Shown piece after piece: positions 11,387 through 23,848 of a DNA stretch of 64,000 nucleotides. The position numbers and the translations under genes were made by a program. The notes beneath the pieces are model-generated. The model saw only the letters and a list, made by a program, of their open reading frames with translations, was not told where the DNA came from and ran no database searches. How positions within the stretch are numbered: the stretch's first letter is position 1; each line of letters opens with the position of its first letter. The DNA comes from Chrysomallon squamiferum (Eukaryota > Mollusca > Gastropoda > Neomphalida > Peltospiridae), in the NCBI GenBank assembly GCA_012295275.1, contig CM022665.1, positions 22,728,502 through 22,792,501 on the forward strand, read 5' to 3'.

Positions 11387-12295
11387 CTAAAAGCATGCAA
11401 TTTACTAAAACATTCATCCCAGAATTAAACATGCACCAAAATAATACCAGCAGCCAGAATTATAAGCTTTTGCATAGCCCACAAATTGAACATGCAGCAA
11501 TATTCACAATTATACTAGGTATCTAAATGGAGTGATTTGTAATACTGATGGAGATTATTATGACAAAATATTTCAAAGTTTATAACCATCAGTTTAATAA
11601 TACATTTGTTTTTTTATTTAATGCAGCTAAGGTTCAAATTTTTTTTTTTTTTTTTTTTTAGTGATTCATTACTTTGGATTGTTTATATATGAGGTAATAT
11701 ATAAGAACTAAAAAGTGGAATAAATACAGTATTAAAACAATGTTAACCAATTTTATATATCTGTATCTGAACCTGTAAGGCAGATAAAAAAAAGTTTAAG
11801 TGAAAGCCATTTTAGGTTTTTAACCACAAATCACTTCATAAATTTATACCACATTCCATCATACAAAATGTGTTTAAAGTGAAACAGGAATAAATCTAAT
11901 TAATAACCAACATGCAGCATAAAAAGCATGGATGTTGTAAACACCAAAAGTGTATTGATAGGGTAAGTAAAATGAAATGTATACAGTAGTAGAAGTAATT
12001 ATGAAAAAATTATAACTAAAATTAAGACTTAAAAAAATTCACAAAAAAACAAAGACTAAAGCATCAATGAAATGAACATTAATTTAATATTAAATTCAGT
12101 ATAAATATCGTACATTTACATTAAATATTACAATAAAAGTAACAATTCAGAGTTCCGAAAATATGAAGCAAAATATTAAAGAATAGAAACATTATTTTTT
12201 CACAACTTTCTAAGTATTTTTATGATTTCTTTCAATTTTCATTTTATTTGTTTATTTATCAAATGATATGTTCTTTTTGCATGTACAAATCATAC
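11387..12295 (-). other. Intron, 0.9 kb
   Basis: AT-rich with a T run at 11639-11659. The short plus-strand frame at 11341-11526 mostly overlaps intron and has no supporting signal. Confidence 0.8.
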
Positions 12296-12616
12296 CTTTA
12301 GTTTTGCAAGGACCTCAGCTACTTCATCTGAATAAATTTCACTGCCTGTGTCTAATTTCCTCTGAGACTTTTTAAGCCATTTCTCAAAGTCTTGTAATCG
12401 TGAATAGAAATCTTTTCTATGTTGAACTGCCTGAGCCAGTACTTTCTGTTTCTCCTGCACACCAGCATTGACTCTGGCCCACATATCTTTAATTCTCTCT
12501 TGTTTGGCCTTCAGATCTTTCAGTCCATCAGGGCTGGTGTAAGGCTGCACCTGTTCAAATTGTCGTTGTACAGCATTTACTTGTGGCTGGTAAGTTCTAA
12601 CTTCTTCTTGCAAAGC
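12296..12616 (-). CDS. SYNE1-like: Nesprin coding exon 28: one spectrin repeat
   Basis: Residues 1724-1830 (107 codons, 321 nt). ALQEEVRTYQPQVNAVQRQF, then AKQERIKDMWARVNAGVQEK and LQDFEKWLKKSQRKL. Phase 0 both ends. Confidence 0.94.
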
Positions 12617-12915
12617 CTGGTAAAGAAACAGATATTCTGGTTTAACAAAGGAAACAAAAACATTTTAAGTTTTAAAAAAGGTCTCTTTAAAGATTAAATA
12701 AAATATCTAATTTTGTCAATTAAAATTATTATTGTTGCTGAATTCATTTTTTTTATTTTATTCATGCCCAACAAATACTTGTTCATTACCTCATGTCAAA
12801 ATGAGTTAACTATTTCTGTTCAAAGTATGATATTCATTTCAGTTAAATGAGAGTCTTTATCAGCTATATAGCATCCAGTTAAATTTACTTATGCAGTTTT
12901 GTTAGTTTCATATAC

Positions 12916-13227
12916 TTTGGCAAGAGCAAGTTCATGTTCCAGAACTTGAACATCTGTTGAACTGGTGTTTGGTTCTTGTTCTAATCTGTTCAGCAGCTTC
13001 TCAAGAGCTTCTGTCAGGTTAGCTTGTTCTTCATCATACACAACCCAGGCACCATGCATTTTATCAACCCGATGTGAACGTTCCTCCGAAGCATTCAGAA
13101 TGTTTCCCCACCTATGCTGGATTGATTCAAGTTCTTGTGGCATGTTGGGCAATTCCATTAGATAGCCAGCTTCAGTACTCATCTTGTCAAATATAGGCAA
13201 GTTTTCTTCTGCCTCTTGAAGAAATGT
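12916..13227 (-). CDS. SYNE1-like: Nesprin coding exon 27: one spectrin repeat
   Basis: Residues 1620-1723 (104 codons). TFLQEAEENLPIFDKMSTEA, ELESIQHRWGNILNASEER and ALEKLLNRLEQEPNTSS. The donor is GTATAT. Confidence 0.93.
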
Positions 13228-13407
13228 CTGCCACAAAAAAACAAAAGAAAATACACCTTATAAAACATATATGGTTTCACCTATACAACATCAAATGTCA
13301 GGATATTTTTTCAGTACCTTCAGGGAGATCTTGTAATACTGTTTTTGCTACAAATCTTTTACCAAATAGAAAATAATTTACACAAATAAATTATCTAAAT
13401 ATCTTAC

Positions 13408-13734
13408 CTGATGAACATCATACAAGTCTTTGGCTTCTTCCAAAGAAGAGCATTTTGGAAGTTCTGTTGCACAGTATTTCTCAGCCTTTACTATCCATGG
13501 CATCAGCTGTTCTTGCAGACTCTGGTATCGCTGCCAGTGAGCGACATTACCTGAAAGTGCAGTACTTTGATCCTTAGCACGAGCACACAAACTTTCCCAT
13601 TGTCGTCGAATACTTGTCAGTTTAGATTTAAGTGCAGCAGTTTCACGTGAACGGAAGTTCTGAGACAACCCTCGTGCATCCTTTTCCAGATTTTCCAGAG
13701 TGATATGATTTTCATAGACTTCAGAACAGATAGT
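13408..13734 (-). CDS. SYNE1-like: Nesprin coding exon 26: one spectrin repeat
   Basis: Residues 1511-1619 (109 codons). TICSEVYENHITLENLEKDA, LTSIRRQWESLCARAKDQST and LMPWIVKAEKYC. The RRQWESL helix-B motif is typical of spectrin repeats. Confidence 0.94.
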
Positions 13735-14017
13735 CTGAAAAAATAGTAATAATAATAATAAAACTACTAGATCTAAAAATAAAAATATTTATGCATAAAC
13801 AAAACTAAAAATAATTAATAGAAAATTTAAAAAAAAACATATTACAGTTAATAAAACAATATCTTTTCTTAATATTGGTCAGATAATCATTTAAAATATA
13901 TATTAAAAAAATGTTTTTCTAAAAATACCAAAAAAACAACAACAAAACAATAAAAGACTAACCAATTTATTGATTTCATATCACCATAAGATCAAAGAAA
14001 ATTTTCAACATCCTTAC

Positions 14018-14338
14018 CTCAGCCTTGCTTAGCTGCACTTCTGGTAGATCTTTTTTCTCCTCATAAACTTGATTGAGGTTTGATTCCTTTTGATTCAGCC
14101 AGTCACAGAAATTATTCAACCTCTTGTAGTAGTCTGACCATTTAGCTATTGTTGCCTCCAAATCTGCAAGTTTAGCATTCAACCGAACAGAGACATTTTG
14201 CAGTCGCTTGTCAATATCAGATACTTCACCTTTCAATGGGCCTTGCCTTTCGCGACTAGCACTTTCTGCTAAAACTGCATTCAGTTTCTGCACCTCAGAC
14301 AACTTGCCTTTCAGTTTGTTTAAAGTGTTGTGTAACTC
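14018..14338 (-). CDS. SYNE1-like: Nesprin coding exon 25: one spectrin repeat
   Basis: Residues 1404-1510 (107 codons). ELHNTLNKLKGKLSEVQKL, then SDIDKRLQNVSVRLNAKLAD and NNFCDWLNQKESNLNQVYEE. Phase 0 both ends; 321 nt. Confidence 0.94.
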
Positions 14339-14692
14339 CTGCAAATAAATATCACATATTTACTGACAAATGCCTGAGAAGGGCTTATGTTTAAATAAGA
14401 GTGAACCTACTATTTATATTTCAATAACATTTTTAGATATTATTTTGCAAGACTTTTCAATATATACATATATAATGCATTCCAAATAATAATTCAAATT
14501 AATTTTGAGTAAAATGGAACATGATTAAAAAGCAAATTCACCGGAATAACTACTATAATTAATAAACTTTATTATCCTCCAGTCAATATGAATAACAGTT
14601 CTAAGGACATTAAATATATATGAATATATTTCAGTTAATTTAATATAAAATATAAAAAATTATTTTAAATGATATTTATTAGTGGCAGAAAC

Positions 14693-14833
14693 CTTTTTTG
14701 CTTCTAACTCTTTCTTTGCTGAGTCTTGTCCATGTGTGGCAGGTGGTTTTTCTAATTCAGTCTCAGCTTTCTTCAGATATTGCACCAAGTGTTTCTTCTC
14801 CCCTTCATACTGTTCCCAGTTATGAAGAGTCTC
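14693..14833 (-). CDS. SYNE1-like: Nesprin coding exon 24: half spectrin repeat
   Basis: Residues 1357-1403 (47 codons). ETLHNWEQYEGEKKHLVQYL then a loop with KPPATHGQDSAKKELE. The donor is GTTTCT, non-consensus after GT, yet frame and homology require it. Confidence 0.88.
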
Positions 14834-15244
14834 CTATCAAAATTAATATTTATATTGATAAATAAATTTATTCTATTTTTTATTCCTGTATCAGGAAAAT
14901 TAACCATGTAAAATTAACCATGTACCAGCTTCTCCATTTCCACTTTTTAATTCAATATTTTATTAATTTTTTATTACATTCAAAAAAACACAAAAAACAA
15001 TGAATTTCAAAGTAAACAGTGTTTTTAACAGATAAAAAACCTTAATTAAATGAAATTAGTACAAAAAATAAAATAAGTAAATAAATAAATATTCAAGAAG
15101 CTTTTTAAAAAAATACAAATTCAAATCTTCAGTTATTTCAATTTTAATGTTTGAGAAAATCTGGCTGTTTTCTTTTTTTTTTTTTTTTTTTCAGTTTAAC
15201 ATCTGAATTACCTGATCTCATTTACTGAAGCTTAAATATCATAC

Positions 15245-15421
15245 CTTAAGTTTTGCATGTTTGGATCTTGCTAATTCATTTGTATCCTTCCACTTTCTGC
15301 TAAGATCATCAACAGATCTGCCAATAAAAGATGGTGCATCTTTTTCTTTTTGTAGTCGTTTTCCTGCCTCTATGTCAGCTTGAATACTGGCTGCTTCTGA
15401 CTCCAGCTTCATCATAATTGA
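15245..15421 (-). CDS. SYNE1-like: Nesprin coding exon 23: half spectrin repeat
   Basis: Residues 1298-1356 (59 codons). SIMMKLESEAASIQADIEAG and SVDDLSRKWKDTNELARS, which has the helix-B Trp. With exon 24 it makes 318 nt. Confidence 0.92.
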
Positions 15422-17249
15422 CTAAGAAAAACAAAAAGCAAAGCAGGGTTAGGAGTATGGAAATGTTGCCAAACTTCAAAACATGTTAGAACACTTGACA
15501 CAATCATATCTAAGCATTTTAATAAATATCAATAGCATTCATTTTTTATTATCTAAATATACATCCTTAAATCTTTTTCATTAACTGTTTTTTATGTGGT
15601 TTTATATTATAGTGAAGGGACTATACTGTGACACAATACCTGTTAAAAATAATTTATTCATTGATATCCTTATTCTGACCTATTTGAAATGAAATAATAC
15701 AGATAGAAGGTAACAGTTACATTGTAATTTTTTTTTTTTTTAATTTGCTCTTTACTTACTGCACTCTATATACTATTTAATTATGGCTTTTATAAAACTA
15801 GTAATTTTAATAACCATATATTGTAAATCTACAAACAGTAAATAAAATGTACATGATTTATCATGTTGATTTAAGATCTGTGATGGATGCAGTACAACAT
15901 GTAGCTGGTTAGTAAACAAATTCCACTGTTATGGAGCAACAACAAAAACTAATGTGCTTAAATCAACCATGTCAGTATCAAAGATATAATCAATAAACAA
16001 TATTTAATATCAATATGTGCAAACAAATAGTTATAATTTAGGGTAATTATAAAATTTTATTTTAGATTATGGTAATAACTTTAAAAAAAGAGATGTTAGT
16101 TTAAAATCATCTTCTAAAAATTTTCTTTTTATTATTTAAGTTTATTTTGGTTTCATTATTTCATTTATGTATGATGGATTATTCTTTTGAAGAAAATGTT
16201 TTATTTATTTATTTTATTTTATTTTTATTTTTTTTGTTTCTTTTATTCTTTGAAAAGTTATATAAATATTTTAAATTTATTAAATGGATATACTATAAAT
16301 TGTGAAAGCATGCAAGTGAGATTCCATGCTTATGTTTATTTAATTAAAATGTATGTATTTTGTTACAACTAAAACACAAATAATTTATCACTGCCTTCCA
16401 AATATCTTCCTTCTTTATTAAAAATAACTTTCAAGTTTTAATAAATGTAACCATCTTTTAACCCTACATTCATTAACTGAAATACTGTTGTGTTAATTAG
16501 TTTAATATCTTAACACAACAAATTCCTGTTTTTCAATAATGTGCCAAACATAATATATATCTGTCTCCCATGACATTTTTTTCAAACGTCTGGTGGCAAA
16601 AAGCAGGTTAATAACAAACCAGGAAATACCTCATCCACAAACTTGCAACAGGGTTTGATTTTCAACTTACCATTATTCCATGAGGTGACTGATATTATAA
16701 AAAAAACAAAAAGGGTCATGCTCTTAAACTAATCTGTTTATTGAAGTTTGGCATTCCAATTTTATGTCACAAAAACAAGATTTAAAAAAATAACAGTTAA
16801 AAAAAAGAAGAAAGAGAATAGCAGGCTGAATAAACTTTAATTAGTTAAATAATTTTAGCAGTTGTGGTTGAGCATTTCAATTTATATATAGCATATTCAT
16901 ATTTTACAAAATAAAGAAATTTTAATTGCTCATTTTCCATATTTATCCTATTCTTTGTTCTGCTTTTCTAAAGGACATGAATACAACATTTAAATAAACA
17001 GTTTTGTTTTCTAAACAAAATTCACAAAAACAACTTTATATAAAAATATTAACTCACTATATTATCAAGAAAAATATGTTCTAAAATGAAGAACTATATG
17101 ATGACTATATTAAACATTGTGGTCTTCTGTGATTTTAATGTTATATAATGTGGTCAAACACAAACACTGTCATGTGAGTGCATGCATAAACCAAAGATTA
17201 CAGTTTATGAACATCAAAACAGAAGGAAAAAAGGTCCCAAATATCTCAC
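15422..17249 (-). other. Intron, 1.8 kb
   Basis: AT-rich, with T tracts and no open frame of note. The plus-strand frame at 16187-16372 is a low-complexity Phe/Tyr run. Confidence 0.8.
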
Positions 17250-17570
17250 CTCATGTTCTTGTAAGTATGCTCTGGCATCATCCAAACTGTCAATAGCTGG
17301 ATGTTCCATCACCAGTCTCTGTGTTTCCTCCAGCCAGTTGGATCGACGTTCCAAACCATCTCGGTACTCAAAGCTCTTGGAAATAACGGATGATTTGTCT
17401 GATGTGTCCTTCATTGTCACGTCCAGGTTTTTGAAACGAGACAACATGGCAGCCAGGCGTTCTCGCTCTTTTCTTGAGTCAGAATTTGGAGTATCACTCA
17501 AAAGTTCATTCAAATTTTCGGAAAGCCATTTGGCATCTTCAGCATATTTGCTTTTGTTCCGCATGGCTTT
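17250..17570 (-). CDS. SYNE1-like: Nesprin coding exon 22: one spectrin repeat
   Basis: Residues 1191-1297 (107 codons, 321 nt). KAMRNKSKYAEDAKWLSENL, LSRFKNLDVTMKDT and RSNWLEETQRLVMEHPAID. Donor GTGAGA after QEHE, phase 0. Confidence 0.94.
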
Positions 17571-17668
17571 CTGCAAATTATAGAAAAGAATTTAGTAGAT
17601 GTCGCTTTAGAGTAACAACATATAAATTTTATTTGTTTTTTCACTTATAAAGATATTAAGATCTGCAC

Positions 17669-17699
<31 letters not shown>

Positions 17700-18979
17700 T
17701 TTATCATTTTCTTTTTTAGAAACATACAATTATTAATTAAAATATTTAAATATTTATGTGCACAATCACCTATAAATATTTATCTTCTTTCAATTAATAC
17801 TACAATCTATCTTAGACATGTAAAAAGCAATAAGCACTACTTTATTTATAATGCTATGCACATGTAATTTTTTTTTTTTTTTTTTAAAAGAACATTGAAG
17901 AATAGACTACTGGAAAAGACATAATGACTGACAACGATTTGAAAAAGCAAACAAAACTGAAATAAAACAGCAGTGGAATGTCATGATTGTAAGCCAAGAT
18001 AATTATTTAGACATGTATAAAAACAAATGTATAAATGGCACCTTCTATTTTGATATACAGAAATGATTGTTCTAGTTGTGTTGAATATTTTTAATTTTGT
18101 ACCCCATGTATATCTGTTGAAACGTTTCTTGTTTTGTAAATGATCATTTAAAAATATTAAATTTTGATATTTGTTTTCTTAAGTCATTTATTTATTTATT
18201 ATTATTATTATTTTTTTTTTTTATAAATATGTATTGATCTTTTTTTCTTTTTTTTTTTTTTTTTTCATTAACTGATTTATATTTTTGTAAACATAAATTA
18301 TATTTTATTCTTAATATTTGTTTCATGTGAACAAAAAGCACAGACTTCCACACAAATTTAAAAAATAAATGTAAGCTACAGAATTAAAAAAAAATAATAA
18401 ACTCAAAATATAAATATTTTCTTAGCAGTAAGAAGAGCAATAAAAAGAAAAGCCATTATCTACAAAAATAAAAAATAAAAATAATAGAAGAAAACATAAT
18501 CCAAGCCAAATGCTATATATTAAAAACTAAAGTACATGTTTTCCAAAAAATGTATTAACTGTTTATTTTTTACATTGTTTTTACCTTATACTGTTTCCAC
18601 AAGAGCAGGCAGTAATTAAAACTGATAGTTTTAGCATTTGTGTCTAAATGACAATTATTCACAATGCACAATAAATATAACAGGAAATATATCAAGTAAA
18701 TACTACAGAATATTAAAAGACTTATTTCTGTTATATATTTGAAATATCGTCCTATGTTAATAACAGTGTAACTTGGTGCCTAAAAGGTTTACTGTATAAA
18801 ATTATTTCTTTATACTATTGATTTTAAGATGATTCCAAGCAAGAATAATATCTAAAAATTAAGTGTAATGTCCATTAAAAACAAATGAAAAAACAAAGTC
18901 ATAAATTATTAAATAAACAGTTAGCTGCAAAAATGAATATTCTTTTTATACATGATCACTTTCTGTTTAATGGAATTAC
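17571..18979 (-). other. Intron, 1.4 kb
   Basis: AT-rich, with an AT/AC dinucleotide run at 17668-17699 and T-rich runs near 18200-18265. Nothing else is recognisable. Confidence 0.8.
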
Positions 18980-19088
18980 CTGGAATTTGGCTAGCATGTC
19001 TTTGTATTCATCACTGGTTAGATCCTCTTGCTGCATAGCCTGAACAAGACCTTCTACTTCCATCACCCATTTGTTAAAGTCTGATAAT
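18980..19088 (-). CDS. SYNE1-like: Nesprin coding exon 21: spectrin-repeat rod
   Basis: Residues 1154-1190. One base completes Arg, then LSDFNKWVMEVEGLVQAMQQ and EYKDMLAKFQ. With exon 20 it totals 330 nt, one repeat. Confidence 0.91.
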
Positions 19089-19371
19089 CTGTTTTTGTAT
19101 ATAAACATATATATCAGTTATTGGACATTCTAAATGTACTATCTTCTATATACTTCATCAGTGATTTTATTATAACATAAATATTAAAGAAAACCCACCA
19201 CATAAATAATTAGTCATTACCATCAGCTTATACTTTCCTCTATATTATAGTGTTTTAATATATGTTTTAACTAATTAAGAAAATATTGGTAAAACTGAAT
19301 CAAATATCTGTTTTATAGATTGTTCTGTTCCATGAGAAATGATTAAAAAACAACAAAGTGAGGCAGTCTAC

Positions 19372-19592
19372 CTTGTGTTATATTCTTTCCATCTCTCAGG
19401 TAGTTGTTTCAGCTGCTCGTGTGTGCTATCGGCCACTGATTTCAGCCTCTGCCATCTCTCACTGTGTTCTTCATATCGTCGCAACAGTGACTTGTCTTCT
19501 GCATTGTGATTTAACAGCTTTCTGGCAATGCCATCCATTGAGCCAAGGCACTTTTCGCAAGTTTGAACGATTTGGCCATCTTGAAATAGTTG
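19372..19592 (-). CDS. SYNE1-like: Nesprin coding exon 20: spectrin-repeat rod
   Basis: Residues 1081-1154. QLFQDGQIVQTCEKCLGSMD, EHSERWQRLKSVADSTHEQL and LPERWKEYNT. Donor GTAGAC splits an Arg codon (phase 2), completed by exon 21. Confidence 0.92.
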
Positions 19593-20045
19593 CTGCATCA
19601 TTGAAAAAAACAAACAAAAAAAGTTTCAATTCGTAACTCAAGAGAATAGAAACAATAAAAAAAAATAATGATTGTTAAATTAAATGGACGAAAGTAATGA
19701 TATAACAAAATAGATACCAAACTAATATTTTCTATTAATTTAGAAAATTATGAATTCAGTGATTAAGGAAATTTAAGTTTCTGAATTTATATCTAAATAA
19801 ATGACTAAAGAAATAATGTATTAACTTTACATAATAGTTGTGATGAAGGGTAAGCAAAACATGTAAAAATTAATCTGCAAAAGTAATTAAAAATCTTCTT
19901 CTGTTTAAAAAAAATCAAATTGAATTATTAAAATTTAACATTAGATGACAATAATACTTTTAAAGATATTTAAAATATTATAACAACACAAATTTCTGAG
20001 TAAAACATAGAACTCCTATAGTGCATTATTTTTCTGACAACATAC

Positions 20046-20207
20046 TCTGTGTTTCATCAGAGCTTCTTTGACATTTTCTCTGCGATTAAGTTTCTCTTGG
20101 TGTTCTCTAATGATTTTCTCAGCATTCATCACAGTGGCCAGAAATTTGTCTTCAGGGAGTGCAAATTCTAATTTCATCTGCTTAATTGGTGCATTGTACA
20201 GTATATT
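20046..20207 (-). CDS. SYNE1-like: Nesprin coding exon 19: spectrin-repeat rod
   Basis: Residues 1027-1080 (54 codons). NILYNAPIKQMKLEFALPED and EHQEKLNRRENVKEALMKHR. Acceptor CATTTTTCAG, donor GTATGT-like. Confidence 0.9.
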
Positions 20208-20468
20208 CTGAAAAATGTTCAAAATATGAAATAAATTTTGAAAAAGAGAACATATATAAAATTTTCATTAAACAAAGATTATTTGCAAAACATTTAATTA
20301 TATTAAACAATCCTTAGAAACATTTGTTAAACGATGTTTAAAAAAGAATAGTAGACATTTGTATATTTTATTATTTATACACTGAAGAATGGGATAAAAC
20401 ACAAATACAGAGAATGTGTGTAAACCTTCAGCACATTATAAACAAAATTATTACAAAGAAAAACGTAC

Positions 20469-20603
20469 CTTCCATCTGGCTTCAAGATTAGCCATGTTTC
20501 TCTGCAAGCCAGCTCTGCTTGATTCAGGTAATTGCTGGAGAATGTCTTTTCCTACTGTTAGATAGTCCTGCAGGATTCGACCTTCAAAACGGTCAAAAAA
20601 CAT
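20469..20603 (-). CDS. SYNE1-like: Nesprin coding exon 18: spectrin-repeat rod
   Basis: Residues 982-1026 (45 codons). MFFDRFEGRILQDYLTVGKD and MANLEARWK, which places a Trp at the exon end. Donor GTACGT. Confidence 0.9.
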
Positions 20604-20997
20604 CTGAAAATGAAAAAATCAGAAGACAGTATTAAATATGTAATATTTTTATTATACAGATACACTTTAAACCAAAATCCTAATTGTTTATAACTTTAAA
20701 AAAAACAAGAAAAAATGTTAATGCTCGTTATTTGATTTACAAAATTTTGGTTAATAATTTGATTATTTTCTGGTGTTTTGTTCATTTTGTTGTTCATGTA
20801 TTTTCTTAAATTGTTCAAGTTAAAACTCTCTGGTTGGTAATTTTAGGTCTTAAGAAACAAACAGATTAGCAATATTTTGTTAACACAAATCAGTTAAATA
20901 AAAAATGTTTTTAATAATAATAATTCTTTTTTCAGATGAAATCAGTAACTGTTCCATGAATAATGTACACAATATTTTTGTTATGATTTGTTCTTAC

Positions 20998-21165
20998 TTT
21001 GTGTTTGCGTAGCAAGCTCTCAGGATCATCTTCTTTATCATCAAGAACAGTTTCAGCATTGTCCAGACATTCCTCCAGCACTTCTTGCTTTTGGTGTAGA
21101 GTGTGCCACAACCGAGACAGATTCTCCAGCTTTTTCTCCCAGTCTTTAGCTCCCGCTACACAATT
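20998..21165 (-). CDS. SYNE1-like: Nesprin coding exon 17: half spectrin repeat
   Basis: Residues 926-981 (56 codons). AKDWEKKLENLSRLWHTLHQ with two Trp, then an acidic DDKEDDPESLLRKHK end. Phase 0 at both ends. Confidence 0.92.
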
Positions 21166-21429
21166 CTGTTAAAAAAAAAAAAAATAACAAAATGTTCACT
21201 TGTACGTCAAACAATGTTCATTTAGTTATCAGAAAACAGGATTAGTTATCCACACAAAATGTTGGTTATCAAAAAATAAAATTGATGTTTTCCTGTGTAA
21301 TTTATTACAAGATGTAAAGAGATTTAGTATCCCACAGATTTAATTCTGTTTTTCTAGAGTTTATATAGGAAACTTCTGAACTGCAATAAAACCATTGTTA
21401 TGTTTCAGGAACAACTGAATTATTTTTAC

Positions 21430-21579
21430 CTGAAATCTTTCCATAACATCATCCATGAGTTGTTTTGCTGGAGTGAAGTCAACATTCTGTAGTTTATTCT
21501 TCAAAAGGTAGACTTTGTCAAAAACCTTTTTCTTGCTTTCCAAGATTGATTTTTGATAAGTGATATCAGAGAAAAAGGC
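21430..21579 (-). CDS. SYNE1-like: Nesprin coding exon 16: half spectrin repeat
   Basis: Residues 876-925 (50 codons). AFFSDITYQKSILESKKKV then QLMDDVMERFQ. With exon 17 it makes 318 nt, one repeat split by an intron. Confidence 0.9.
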
Positions 21580-21849
21580 CTAGATTACAAAAACAACAAC
21601 ACCTGATTAAACATGTGTGTTAATGTATGGAAACAGTCACTAATAACAGAAAATTTAAGCAGGAACAAGTTCTGGATTTTCAAGTCCAAGGTAAGAATAT
21701 GTTATTAACAAAATAAATAATAGACAAATTAAATTTTGGGGGATTTTTTAATTCTTATTTAAATACATTACAGACTTTAAGAAATCACAACTAAAACAAA
21801 AGAATCTATATAACTGCTTGGAATTTGATAATTACTGGATAAAACATAC

Positions 21850-22173
21850 TTTGTGTTTCTCAAGTCGAGCTTCTGTTGCTTCAGCCGATCCATCCAGTCT
21901 GTGTGTCTGTAACAAACTTTCTCCCTCCATCAGCCATTCATTCAAGTCAGATATTCCCGTCTCTAATGACTCTACATTTGGCAAGTTAGATTTAACAGTT
22001 TTTATTCTTTCAGGAATATCTTTTCTCAACCTGACAATAAGTTCTTTGTGCTTGTTTAAAGTCTGTAGCATCTCTGTCACTTTTTCTTCTGAGCTGTCTT
22101 TGACTAGTGATTGAGCTGTTTTTGTTGTTGTCTTGAAATTACTCTCAATATCAGGCATTTGTGAATTCAACAT
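21850..22173 (-). CDS. SYNE1-like: Nesprin coding exon 15: one spectrin repeat
   Basis: Residues 768-875 (108 codons). MLNSQMPDIESNFKTTTK at the start, ISDLNEWLMEGESLLQTH in helix C, ending LEKHK at GTATGT. Rich in Lys/Glu, as expected for coiled helices. Confidence 0.93.
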
Positions 22174-22432
22174 CTGAAAAGAAAGAAAAGCATTAAATAA
22201 TTATTCACAGTGTATATTCACTTTTTTATGTGATATATTTAATTACTAATATGTGGTATATTAGATATGCATTTGTAAGAAAAATGTTTTTTTAAATTTG
22301 TAAGACAAATAAATTAAACTGAATAAGTGTATATATGTTCACTAGATCATAATGAAAAATAAAAAATTGTTGGCTTTTGAAATATTATTTTGGATATTGG
22401 TTTGTCAACTTGAGTAAAAGCTACTTTCTTAC

Positions 22433-22750
22433 ATCAAGTTGCTGGAGGTAATTCTTAAGATCTGCATGAATACAGGGAATTTCTCCCAACACTGACGAGT
22501 CTGCATCTGATAACCAAACTTGTAACTTTTTTTCTCCCTCTTCATACTGCTGCATTGCCCGTCCTATCACCTCAGTTTGTCTGAAGTTAGCATAGCCATC
22601 ACTGAGAACTTTGAATCTTCGGTCTAACATCTCAACTGTCTGCCTGATTTCATTTGCAGTTGGATCATTTGCTGTTCCAATCAGGAAGTTTGCAGATTCA
22701 TTGAGAATCCTATGTTTTTCTTCATACTGTGCAATATCTTGGAAAAATTC
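22433..22750 (-). CDS. SYNE1-like: Nesprin coding exon 14: one spectrin repeat
   Basis: Residues 662-767 (106 codons). EFFQDIAQYEEKHRIL, MLDRRFKVLSDGYANFRQT and LQVWLSDADSSVLGEI. Exon length equals one repeat; phase 0 both ends. Confidence 0.93.
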
Positions 22751-22916
22751 CTTTGAAAAATATAAATTAAAAAAATGGTTTCAAGAGATCCAAAATAAAT
22801 ATGTATTAAGTTGTAATATTTTATGAATTCTTAGCATAAATCAAACTTTTAAATACTTATAAATTTATTTCCATTTTTAAAAAAATAATAACAATTCTGT
22901 TTTTATATGAACTTAC

Positions 22917-23122
22917 TTTTTTTTCCTCTGTGGAATGCTTCATAACTTCTTCCCCTTCGGTGACCCAAACAGTGAGAACTTCAACACATGCATTGTAACG
23001 TTTCCATGTTTCCAGCAACTCCTCCAGCATTGACTTGAGTGAGCGGATTTCAGCAGAAACTTTCTTCCACCTCTGTGTAATGTCATCAAACAGATGGTCC
23101 ATCTCAATGACCTCATCCTGGC
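22917..23122 (-). CDS. SYNE1-like: Nesprin coding exon 13: spectrin-repeat rod
   Basis: Residues 593-661. MDHLFDDITQRWKKVSAEIR, a helix with the central repeat Trp, and EVLTVWVTEGEEVMKHS. Acceptor TTGAAACAG in phase 1; donor GTAAGT after an AAA-rich end. Confidence 0.91.
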
Positions 23123-23469
23123 CTGTTTCAAAATCAAGATAACAGATATGCCAACAACATCTATATAAAAGTATATCATGAACTTATATATCTTGTTATT
23201 CAGGTTTTGCATCAAGATCAATTTAGTAATATGAAGTCACTAAATCTAAATTAAATAGTAAATACCTTTTCAAATCAATATTCAAAGATAATTATTCTTC
23301 AAAACATCTAAATTATACTTTAGGGAAGACTGGAAAATATGCATTTTAAAAAAATAATAATAATTGTAATTCCAACAAACATTTATCTATTTATATCAAT
23401 ATATGTTATTCATTTTCTATGCCTTAGAAACTGAAAATTTCTAGTAATATGAAGAACTCTAAATAATAC

Positions 23470-23563
23470 CTGCTCCCTCTTTTTTGAAAGCGTCAGCCTT
23501 CTTTCTGCATGATGTGTAGATTTTGTCATAATTCTCAAAAAGCTGACCAGTAGTAACAAAGTC
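23470..23563 (-). CDS. SYNE1-like: Nesprin coding exon 12: spectrin-repeat rod
   Basis: Residues 562-593, DFVTTGQLFENYDKIYTSC then RKKADAFKKEGA. Donor GTATTA in phase 1, one of few introns here not in phase 0. Confidence 0.9.
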
Positions 23564-23848
23564 CTAAAACAAATAAAAAAATAAAAATCAAACTGACTCA
23601 TTAGTTTAATATTGAAGTTGTGATAAAACTACAAATAAATACAAATATTACATTTTAAATTTAGTAAAGTAAAATAGCCTAAAATATTATTGCAATAATT
23701 TATTTGTACTTAATTTAAAATAAATGATGTAAGAAAAGAAAACAAATATTTAGAAAACTTACTGAAGAAGATTTACTTAAGATATCAAGTGACAGATAAT
23801 GGTATAATATATATAAATGTTTAAATAGCATTTTTATACAAAACAAAC

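Noticed and set aside
17182-17583. 133-codon plus-strand frame
   Set aside because: Antisense to nesprin exon 22, Ser/Lys-rich with no recognisable domain.
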